A DNA stretch of 64,000 bases from positions 960,001 to 1,024,000 of the forward strand of contig JAWQUS010000009.1 in NCBI GenBank assembly GCA_036365455.1. Direction: 5' to 3'. A model generated the notes under the pieces. The model had not been told where the DNA came from. It saw nothing but the letters and a program-made list of their open reading frames with translations, and did not search any database. Numbering within the stretch: position 1 is the first letter of the stretch; each line of letters opens with the position of its first letter. This document shows positions 43,501 through 55,500 of this stretch, in pieces. The DNA is from Macrosoma leucophasiata. Taxonomy: Eukaryota > Arthropoda > Insecta > Lepidoptera > Hedylidae. A program made the position numbers and the translations under genes.

Positions 43501-46500
43501 ACATATAGGTTCAGTATACCCCGTGTTCCTTACACTTCCCCACTTACAGTATCCAACAACATCAGTCCAGCCGAATGACGCCGACCGTTGGACAAAGCCT
43601 TGCCGGAGGACCTTACAACAGTGTCGTGCGTCATCAGGGGAGAGCTTCGACCGCACAACACAGCTATGGGGGAGAGTAAGAGTAGTATCCAATAAGAAAA
43701 TTATATTGCACATTGAGCCTACGAATGAGACAATCGACTAGTTCTTCTTATAGCGTTATCTCTGTTGCACACTGCCTACGTAAGCACCGATAGTCTGGTA
43801 TTGGTCAAAACTTGATCAAGATGGTCGGACAAACGTCAGATTGGTGTGCGAAAGAGATAATGCTCTACAGACGCGAAATAAACCGAAGTCTTCTAAAGTC
43901 GATGTGACCACTTTCCATCAGGTGACCCGTTTGCTTGTCTGTCAACCTTTGAACATAAAAAAATGTTTACAAAGTTTGTTCCTTTCCATTCCAGGCTAAG
44001 TATCTCCGAAGCAAAGACTGATAGTGGTTTAAGGTCCCAGCTGTATATCAGCCGCACCGACCGGCAGGACTCCGGCGTCTACAAGTGCCAAGCTGTCAAC
44101 GCGTACGGCCACAGCGATCATTATATTTATCTATCCGTCCAAGGTAAGTTAAGTTATACAATATTCATGATATGTTCTTAGGTTTTCGCGAGCTACACTC
44201 ATTGAAATAAAACTAGGAGGTAGCTACATATAATTTTTTCAAACTTCTGTCAGACAAATGTCACCTCAGTCTGCCCGGGACCACGGAAGCTGAAAAGCGA
44301 CCGAAACGTCGGGTTGATTTTAAAAATCATTTTAGTTTAATATACGCGAGATAAATCCGTAAAAATAGTTTTATTTCAATATACAATATTCAGTTTTCCT
44401 GAATATAAAAATAAAAGCTTATATTAACTAGTGTCATATAAAATTTTTCCTGGCACTTTTCCTCAAGCCTTGATAACTGCAATGGTAAAAGCAGCGTTAA
44501 GAGTAGTATCTTTCCACTCGCGTGGAAAGAAGTAGTTATGCATTTTCAGAAACCTCATTACTATGAGACATCATCATATAGGCCGATTGATTTACTGTTA
44601 ATTATGATTTCTCATTATCTTCTTCAAAGCTAATGAGATGTCTTTATTTGGTCAACTTTTATCTCCACAGAAAAACCCGAAACACCGCAATCTCTCTCCG
44701 TCACGGAGATTCTGAGCCGTGCTGTGCGCCTCTCGTGGAGTCAAGGCTTCGACGGCAACTCCCCGCTCGAAGCATACAATGTGCAGCATTGCGCGCTGTC
44801 AACACAAGGAGCCATTCGCGTCACCGACTGGAACGCCGCCACTAGCATTAACGTGTCCGTCCACAGTGTCTCACACTCGCATGTCACGTAAGTTGAACAT
44901 GCTGTCACAGTTTGAAGAACGTGTCTAAAAATTACGTAGGTACTGCATCACTCTCTTTCTAAAAAGTGGTACGACCGCACGACTAAATTCTTAATTCTTC
45001 TAATCATACAGTGAAGAACTGTTTTATCATCCCACATCTCTTCAAGAGCAAAGTGACACTAAGCAGAATACAGCGATAGATTCGAAAATGCTTAGAATCT
45101 AAAAATTTTAAAGTATTTTCATATTTTCCAGGTTGACCAAAAAAGGCGATATCCATTATGAGGCGCTGCTTAGCAATTTAAAGCCTCACACCGCCTACAT
45201 GATTCGGATCGCAGCCATCAACCAGATAGACCAAAGTGACTATACTGAACCTGTCGTTGTCAAGACCCAAGAGGAAGGTGAGATATTTCTTAGTCGTACA
45301 AGATTAAAAGAGATTTTGTTAAAATGAGTATTGCACACAATTTTAAATTGTAGCCACAATTTACGTTTACGCGTTTTCGTCGATGAGTAAATAGTTAACG
45401 AAGCGGTTCGCTTTTTTATATCATAAAAAATCGTTGTTTGTAACATAAAGTGTGTTTTACGAACGATAATTTTACGCGATAACATCATATGAAAATATGC
45501 GTCACAAGCCGACCGCTTAGGCCGATCGTGTCTCTCTATCGCATGTTCCGTGCTCTCGTTTGCACGCTCGGCTCAGGTGGAACGTGATACTTTTTCGTGC
45601 ATGCAGCCAGCGTTTTGTATCAACAAGCCGCGCGCGCGCATCGCATTGTCGCCTTCTTTCCCCTCTATCTCCTGCCCTCTGCCCTCGGCCCTCCTCGTCC
45701 CCTCTCCCTGCCGATGTCGGAGGAGCTATCGGAGTTACGCACGCGACCGCGACACACGGCTACAGTCGCGGTCACGAAGCGAAGACCGAGGAGCTTCACC
45801 CACCACCTTTCCAAGGTATCTACCACTCTGCGACTATTTGTCTAACGTTTTATTATTTCTGTAGTCTTTTTCTCACCAGAGTACAAAATAATTTTCATTT
45901 CTCTGCCAATATTTTTGATCTGATGATGCACATCAAACATCACAGCTACAGCAACAAAACATCAACAGATTTCACAACGTTTATCTTCAACAGCGCCATC
46001 GGAAGCGCCGACGAACGTGCACGTGACGGCGGGCGGGCCGGGCGAGCTGCACGTGTCGTGGCGGCCGCCGCCGCGCGAGGCCTGGCACGGCGAGCTGCTG
46101 GGCTACTCCGTCACCTGCACCGAGCTCGGGGTCGCGGGCGCGGCTCTTAGGAATTCTTCACGGTATGAGAGTTACTAATGTTTGAGTAGCACTGGCGTCG
46201 CGACGTGACAACCCTTGCAGTTAACCGAACAATGACGGTCAAACGATTCCAATAGGACGGTAGTAAATATAACAACGCGGGATGGACAGCAGTGTCCCGC
46301 GATAAAACTACCGTTCGCCAATACGCCTGCCAAGCGTGGCAATTATGGCATATTCTGCCCTAATGACTCACGACACTGTTGTGGGAGTATTTGGAAGACT
46401 CTGTCCAGCAGTGGACTTCATTCGGCTGGAATGATGATGATGATGATGTGTAGCATGTATAAAACTGTTTGTCAAATACAGGAAACTGCTCTTGTACTCC

Positions 46501-49500
46501 GTCACATGCAGAGATTGGAGTCTCTGTCGCTGCTCTTAGTAATTCCACACTTACCAACCTAGCTGCGCCTATTGTGGTGCTCATTACCGAGGGAGACCTG
46601 GTATTGGGGACCTATTGGGATACTCTGCAATTGCAACGAAATGAGTGTTTTCAGCGCTGCCCTTGGGAATTCATAACCGTACGATAGGGTCCTTCAATTG
46701 TTAGTAATCATCAATAATCACAACCAGGCGCTCCTTATGGAGTGGTCCATCCGGCGGCATAAAAATAAAAAAAAATAATACGCTTACACTCACAGCCCCA
46801 CAGTAGGTATAAACCTGTGTCGTGGGTGCCGTTATATAGAAACAACACATACACAAACACCCAGACCCGAAACATATATCTGCAGATCATACAAATATTT
46901 ATCCCGGTGCGGGGATCGAACCCGCGACCCTTCGAATCAAACGGCCAACTCACACCGCTGGACCAAACGGGTTGTCGAAGTCGGGTTGCATAAGTTGTTT
47001 AGATCCACGTGCATGCCAAATGTGAATAGTTTTGGAGAAGAAGACAAGCGGGATACTCAGCAGGAGAAGAAAAAAATCAGCAAAGGGATTTTAATTCAAA
47101 CCAACACAACATAATATTATTTGCATGGAAAACACAACTATGTTGCACAATGAAATCTTCTATATTTCAGAACACTGACAGTCAACGGATGGTCAGCCAC
47201 GGAACTGAGTTTATCGACATTGCGAAAATTCACAAGATACGAGGTTCGGGTTCGAGCTTTCAACGGAGTCGCTGCTGGACCTGCTTCAGCGCCAGTCTCT
47301 GCTACTACTCTTGAAGGGGGTAATGACAGTTACACTGAAATATAAAAATATTTTAAAAATATATTGCAGCAGCTCAAGGAGCTTAGTTTTGATTAAAGAT
47401 TTCACAAAAGACAATATTGAGTTTATTCCCAATAGTTCGATTCATTATTAGTTCAATCGTTGAACTAGTGAGAATTTTTTTCTCACTTGTCTCGTGTTGG
47501 TTAGGCGTGACGGGGACCATGAACGCCCCTGACTTAGCCAGGTTAAGTCGATGGGTGAAGAGTTTTTGTTTTTGCTGACAGTAAAAGTCTGAGAAAAAAA
47601 AATAACTAGTTCGACGATTGAACTAATGTGAATAAAGGCAATATTAAAGAGTACACAAACCTTTCCAGTGCCCGAATCCCACCCGACGCGAGTGTCGTGT
47701 TCTGCACTGTCGTCATCGAGCGTGAAGGTGTCGTGGGGCCCGCCGCCCCTCGGCCAGCGCGGCGGCATCATCCAGGGGTACAAAGTCATATACGCGCCGC
47801 TCACCATCAACCACGGTGAGATAATTCATTCTTGTTAATAAATAGTACACAAAGAAAATAAGAAAAATCTGACAATCGGCTGCCTATTGCAATAGAGCGC
47901 GATGAAAAAATACCAATCTTACACCTTGTCGTAATTAGTTCACGCGGACAAACCACTGATGGACAGTGATTATGAGTATATGCAACATCAGTGGAGTTGT
48001 AAAGCTAGAAATACCTCGCAGCGCAGCTCATTCCAATATTACGTATCTACCTAGTAATGATAATATATAGAAATGAACCTTAAACCGGACAACACCGTTA
48101 TTTCTAGTAAGGATAGAAAATAAACATCCCGGTCCTAGACAATCTCCATGTTTAGTTAATAAGTACATGAATTTAAAATACAAACTAAAATATATTGTAA
48201 ATTTACATCAATGTATGTATGATTGTAACTGAAAATGGAATATTATAGGACTTCGGTAGCTCAGTTGGAAGAGCGGCTGGACTAGATTCCCAGTGGCAGC
48301 GAGTTCGAGTCTCGCCTGAAGTCAAATTTTCTTTCCATTTTTCTTTAAATAAATATATTTCACAAGCATGTGTTAATGCGAAATAATATAATAAACAAAT
48401 AGAATATTCAGTCAGCTGTACCTATTATAAATGTTACAGCGGACGTGGCGGAGATAAAGCGTGTGACAACAACGGACACGTACCTGCACACGCTCCACAA
48501 GTACACCAACTACTCGATCCAGCTGCTGGCCTTCACGGCGGCCGGCGACGGCAAGCGCAGCCCGCCCGTCTACTGCATGACCGAGGAGGACGGTGGGTTA
48601 CTTTAAATTCTACTTGCGTACAAATTACGCAATGGTATATGCTCATTATGAAGCGCGCATGGCCCCGCGGCTGGTGAAGATCGCAAGCGATCTAGATTGT
48701 GCGGTACGGGCGCGCTCGGGTGTGTGACGGGTGACCGATAGCGGCAAATTAAAATGCGCGTTTCCGTGCTTCGGAGGACACGTTAAGCCGTCGGTCCCGG
48801 TTGCTATCGATAGGTAGCAGTCGTTAAATCTTCTCGGTTTGACAACATCCGCCAGCGGGTTGGCCGCTTACCCTTATCTCCACCAACCCGGATTGGAACA
48901 GCGTGGTAAAGTTCACTTCAGGCCTCCCCAAACAAAGTAGAGAGACTCGTGCTCAGCAGTGGAATGTAAAAAGGGGCCAATGCCAAAATCGTAAGGAAAT
49001 TACATTTTGAGGAAGATCCTACTAATCACTTGTGTGACACAAAAATTGTTGGCAAACCTTAAGATAAGATAAAGATAGATTTCCCCAACTTAACCTGCTA
49101 AGATGATAACGTTTTTGTATGTTTTCGAGAGCGTCATACGTTGCGGAAATCATATTTGCGAACTTTCTCGCGTATACTACCACTCCCGACTTCGACTTAT
49201 TGTCACCGGTACCACGGTAGCTGGAAAGCGACCGAAACGTCGGATAAGAGTCTGCTGAGATGATGAGCTGAGAAATCTGCTGAGATGACTTCTTCTTCTT
49301 CTTTCTTCGAAATTTCCAGAAAATTAACTAAAGCTTTTATTTTTCCAGTGCCATCATCGCCCGAGAAAATCAAAGCGCTAGCATACTCCAGCGACTCGGT
49401 GCTCGTCAGCTGGCTGCCGCCGCTCCACCCCAACGGCATCATATCACATTACACCGTGTACTACAGAGAAGCTGGACGGTATGTTTGTGAACCGTTACAA

Positions 49501-52500
49501 ATAAATAATGATGCAAGTTCATTTATTGCCTCACTTGTATTAGAAACAGTGGCCGTAATTATGGACATTATCAAGAGGTGACAGGGGTTAAAACACATTT
49601 TAATTAATTCACAGTAAATTAGAAAGAAAGAAAAGTTGTTTATTTAATACACCAGAGACACATAAAAGATTACTGAAAGAGAAAAAAAAATAAACAAAAA
49701 ACACATTTAGACATACTCTTGTTATCGTTGGATGTCCCTTCTCCCTTTAATCTTTGACTGGTGACACACTCGGTCAATTTTATTTTTTGCGAAAAAAAAA
49801 ATTATGCAGACTTTTTGATATTTGTTTCTTCTTCAAAATTATCTTCGCTTTTTTACAATATTGTTATCCATTTTGAAAATTAAATATTTCTAACATTGTA
49901 TTTCTTACGTAATTAATAGATTGCAATATTAGTGCAGTTCATTCTGATTCAGCTTAGCAAAATTTGCCTCAAATAATTGCAAATTTCTCTGCAGATTAGG
50001 CAAGCACTCGAGTTTCACAGTGTTGGCGGACAAGAATCCGGAAATGGAGCTGATGTTCCAAGTGCGCAACCTTATGGAGAACCAACTGTACGAGTTCTGG
50101 GTGTCGGCGACCACGGGCTCGGGGGAAGGCGAGTCTACGTTGGTCGTGGGACAGGGGCCCAGCTCTAGAAGTGAGTTATTAAGATAACATCGTTAACACT
50201 GAGTGCCGTAATTCAGTAGGTACCACATCGCGGTTTAAATACAACGGTCTTCAGCGGGAGAACCATAACTCCTTATTATTATTATTAAAAACAAAAATAT
50301 TTTTATAATTTACTAGCAGTCGCACGCGGATTCGCCCGCGTGGATGTCGTTTAAAAAGTAGCCTATGTTCTTTCTCAAAGTCAACTCTATCTCTGTACCA
50401 AATTTCATAAAAATCGGTTCAGTCGTTTGGACGTGAAAAGGTAACAGACAGACTGACAGAGTTGCTTTCGCATTTATTTTCCGATTCAGTATCAGAATCA
50501 GAAACTCACTTATTCATTTGGGGTGACAGGAACCTCTTATGACACGTCAAAAACAAACAAAAAAAAATGAAAGTGAATAACAATTGATATACATGTCAAA
50601 AAGAAAAAAAAATAAGTAAAGTCAAGAATAAACTAAGATAAAACTAAATTTAATATAATGTAAAAAGTATATCAGTAGAATGTCTCATTTCCCCTTTACA
50701 AACTGATAACAAACAGAAAAGAGAAAAGAAAAAGAGTAATTCTTTGTCATTAATTATAATAATAGTAGGGATTTTGTTGATATCAGAATATAATAAAGCT
50801 GAACTGAAATTTGATTTCAGTTCCAGCGCGGATCGCGTCATTCGGCGGCGTGCGCGTAGTGCGCGCGGGGCGCGGCAGCCTGCTGGCCTGCTCCTGCGTG
50901 GGCGCGCCCGCGCCGCGCTCGCGCTGGACGCACGCGCGCGCGCCCGTCACGCACCACGCGCACTACCAGGTCACGCGCGCCGGACACCTGCACATACGCG
51001 GTGAGCTTCCTGCTGGCCAGCTCCTGCGTGGGCGCGCCCGCGCCGCGCTCGCGCTGGACGCACGCGCGCGCGCCCGTCACGCACCACGCGCACTACCAGG
51101 TCACGCGCGCCGGACACCTGCACATACGCGGTGAGCTTCCTGCTGGCCAGCTCCTGCGTGGGCGCGCCCGCGCCGCGCTCGCGCTGGACGCACGCGCGCG
51201 CGCCCTTCACGCACCACGCGCACTACCAGGTCACGCGCGCCGGACACCTGCACATACGCGGTGAGCTTCCTGCTGGCCAGCTCCTGCGTGGGCGCGCCCG
51301 CGCCGCGCTCGCGCTGGACGCACGCGCGCGCGCCCTTCACGCACCACGCGCACTACCAGGTCACGCGCGCCGGACACCTGCACATACGCGGTGAGCTTCC
51401 TGCTGGCCAGCTCCTGCGTGGGCGCGCCCGCGCCGCGCTCGCGCTGGACGCACGCGCGCGCGCCCTTCACGCACCACGCGCACTACCAGGTCACGCGCGC
51501 CGGACACCTGCACATACGCGGTGAGCTTCCTGCTGGCCAGCTCCTGCGTGGGCGCGCCCGCGCCGCGCTCGCGCTGGACGCACGCGCGCGCGCCCGTCAC
51601 GCACCACGCGCACTACCAGGTCACGCGCGCCGGACACCTGCACATACGCGGTGAGCTTCCTGCTGGCCAGCTCCTGCGTGGGCGCGCCCGCGCCGCGCTC
51701 GCGCTGGACGCACGCGCGCGCGCCCGTCACGCACCACGCGCACTACCAGGTCACGCGCGCCGGACACCTGCACATACGCGGTGAGCTTCCTGCTGGCCAG
51801 CTCCTGCGTGGGCGCGCCCGCGCCGCGCTCGCGCTGGACGCACGCGCGCGCGCCCTTCACGCACCACGCGCACTACCAGGTCACGCGCGCCGGACACCTG
51901 CACATACGCGGTGAGCTTCCTGCTGGCCAGCTCCTGCGTGGGCGCGCCCGCGCCGCGCTCGCGCTGGACGCACGCGCGCGCGCCCTTCACGCACCACGCG
52001 CACTACCAGGTCACGCGCGCCGGACACCTGCACATACGCGGTGAGCTTCCTGCTGGCCAGCTCCTGCGTGGGCGCGCCCGCGCCGCGCTCGCGCTGGACG
52101 CACGCGCGCGCGCCCTTCACGCACCACGCGCACTACCAGGTCACGCGCGCCGGACACCTGCACATACGCGGTGAGCTTCCTGCTGGCCAGCTCCTGCGTG
52201 GGCGCGCCCGCGCCGCGCTCGCGCTGGACGCACGCGCGCGCGCCCTTCACGCACCACGCGCACTACCAGGTCACGCGCGCCGGACACCTGCACATACGCG
52301 GTGAGCTTCCTGCTGGCCAGCTCCTGCGTGGGCGCGCCCGCGCCGCGCTCGCGCTGGACGCACGCGCGCGCGCCCTTCACGCACCACGCGCACTACCAGG
52401 TCACGCGCGCCGGACACCTGCACATACGCGGTGAGCTTCCTGCTGGCCAGCTCCTGCGTGGGCGCGCCCGCGCCGCGCTCGCGCTGGACGCACGCGCGCG

Positions 52501-55500
52501 CGCCCTTCACGCACCACGCGCACTACCAGGTCACGCGCGCCGGACACCTGCACATACGCGGTGAGCTTCCTGCTGGCCAGCTCCTGCGTGGGCGCGCCCG
52601 CGCCGCGCTCGCGCTGGACGCACGCGCGCGCGCCCTTCACGCACCACGCGCACTACCAGGTCACGCGCGCCGGACACCTGCACATACGCGGTGAGCTTCC
52701 TGCTGGCCAGCTCCTGCGTGGGCGCGCCCGCGCCGCGCTCGCGCTGGACGCACGCGCGCGCGCCCGTCACGCACCACGCGCACTACCAGGTCACGCGCGC
52801 CGGACACCTGCACATACGCGGTGAGCTTCCTACCGCATCGAGCTCGAGCTTCGTAACAGATCTGATGATCAACCGCCTCGTCTATCTCGCGGTGGCAACC
52901 TTGATGCTGAACTGTTCGAATTGAATTGCCGTTCCCTGCACTTTTTTATGCAAAGAAGGTGGCAAACGAACAAAATAGTAGTAACTACAACGGAGACATG
53001 ACAACTTAAGTCTTAGGGATGGCTTCTACACAAAAACTAAAGGTCAAAATGCAGATGCGTCGCCACCCCTAAGACCTAAGTTATGTCTCTGCGATAGTGA
53101 TTATGGAGCCATACGTTACCATCTAACCGAAAAACGATGCTGAACACTACCATTTGGCGGCAGATAGATTGGTTATGCGGTGGAAATCTACGCCCTCCAG
53201 CTCCTGCACTGGGGTATAAGCTTTATAATCTGATGATTGACGGCCTCGTGTCCAGTGGTCGAAACCGCGATACTGACTTTCCGAGTCGGGCTAAGTATTA
53301 TTGGGTTTCTCTTGTAAAGGAATTTTCAATAGTAGCCTGGATTGTGGTTCCCATACCTCACAGAGTCCATACAGCCGTTGGTCCTGCGCGTGTCTCTCTC
53401 CATCGTCGCACCAATTACGTGAGAGTGAGGGAAGGAAATAGACAGAGCATCTGTGACTATGCACAGTACCTACCCTTGTGAACAATAATTTATTTTTGGG
53501 TGCACCAGGCCCCTCCTCATGCTGGATGTATATACAAAATGAGATTCGCCAAACTTTGTTCAATTAGACTTAAAAGTAACTATCGACACCACTGATAAGA
53601 TAGTCCTGTAACTGCTAGTACCGAAACAAACAAGCAAACTGCTGGGGCCGGTGCAGTATTTGCCATCTCCACAAAACACGCAGAGTTAAATGAAGATGAT
53701 AACTTGTATTTGCGTGCGCTTACTCTTCCTCATACAACCTTGAAGTAAGTCTTTATCACTTAAATGTCCAATAATTCCTATAGTTGATGGGAACAGACTA
53801 AAATATTCCCCCTTTCCAGAGGTGAACGATCAGTCATCGGGCAACTTCACGTGCACGGCCAGTAACAGTATCGGCGAGGATTCTATCTTGTACGTGGTGG
53901 TAGCCATTATGCCGCCCGGTGCCCCTGCACTATCGCTGCAGTACACCACAGCTACCAGCATCAAGCTGCACTGGCGCCTTCCACCAGATACTGTGGAGCC
54001 TGTACTCGGTAAGACACTACAGATGATATGAAAAACATATCGTCATCATTTCGGCCAAATGACGTTCACTGTTGGACAAAGGTCTTAAGCAAAGATTGAA
54101 CAACGAACGGTCCTGGGCCACTCTCAACCAGTGATTGCGCGCGACCATCGCTATGTCGTCGGCCCATCTCGTGGGGATCCTGCCCACGCTTCGTCTTCTG
54201 GTGTGCGGTCGCCATTCGAGAACTCTTCTACCGCAACGTTCTTCAAGTCAGAGTTCATATCGTTCTTCTATATGTGTGAAAAATATTTATTAGTCACCAA
54301 TATAGACAAGGTGACACGCTTTCATTACGTATAAAAGAAGTCTGTTCTACAATGATAGTGATCACGCTAAAATCTCCACTTAATTTTTGCTTCGGGGCTA
54401 TCTACCCTGTCTGCCAAAAGAAAACTACCATTGACATGTGTCTCCTGATATACAGTCAAGTTTTATTGGATATATTCACAAGTCTCACTAAAGGTCCGGC
54501 CAGACAGCGGGTGCGGCGTGATGGGATAGGGTAACGAAGCAGGGTATAGCAGTTGTTCCACGTTGTGCCCGCTATCTATCCTGATCTTCAAAATTTATAT
54601 TATTAACAAATTTGATTTCATTTCATTGTTATCATCAATTTCCAAGTTCTTTTAATACACTTTACATACAACAAATCTATACCTAATGGCCTGAATAAAC
54701 TGGATGATGCAAATTAAATTTCATACAAACTTAAAACAAAAACCCTAAAATATCGTCATCCATTTCAGGATACATCCTTCATTACAAGCAAGCATCCGAA
54801 ACGGACTGGCACAGCGTAGAACTATCACCAGAGATGAGTTCCTATACAATGGACATGTTGAAATGTGGCACCACATACAATGCGAAAATACAAGCTCAGA
54901 ACAAGATATCTTTGGGTCCGCCAAGCGAAGTCCTGACTGCCACTACGAGAGGAGGCCGTAAGTTCAGATTTAATGAGACAATTGATTAAAGTTTATTTAA
55001 TTTTGAATAATACGAGAGGAGGCCGTAAGTTCAGATTTAATGTGACAATTGATTAAAGTTTATTTAATTTTGTATAAAGATATTATGATTTAACATATTT
55101 CGTTACTAATCTGGTAGACTGTTAGAGTTCTAGTGTAGGAGCTAGAGGGCGTAGGCAACATCGCATTACCCTAATCTATCTGTGGCCAAATGGTACTGTT
55201 CAGCACTATAGTGTTCCAGTTAGATGGTAATGTATGGCCCCGTTATAACTTTCACAGAGACATAACAACTTAGAGAGGTGGCAACGCATCTGCATTTTGA
55301 CCTCTGGTTTTTGTGTAGATGTCTATAGGCTGCAGTCATCACTTAACATCAATGTGAGCTGCGTACTTGTTTGCCACCTTCCTTACACAAAAAAACAACC
55401 AAGATACATATTTTTTATAAATGGCCCATCCTTATTTTAATTTACAGGTCCAAAACCACCAAAACCAGAAGAGCACGTCCACATGAATGCGACAGCAATA

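Noticed and set aside
45550..46150. 196-codon frame overlapping the FN2a exon
   Set aside because: It is a different frame from the receptor exon and runs through intron; the Dscam frame with correct splice phases is clearly preferred.
47448..47819. Frames overlapping the FN3a exon
   Set aside because: They are shadows of the receptor exon and intron.
51001..52820. CRISPR array or Dscam1-style alternative exon array
   Set aside because: There are no distinct spacers, the units are contiguous and identical, and a 110-nt mini-exon would break the frame and lack the Ig cysteine.
51001..52924. Repeated 79-87 codon frames on both strands
   Set aside because: They recur with the 130-bp period and are by-products of the tandem array.
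53137..53481. 114-codon frame upstream of Ig10b
   Set aside because: It starts within a decayed SINE-A and has no recognisable domain.
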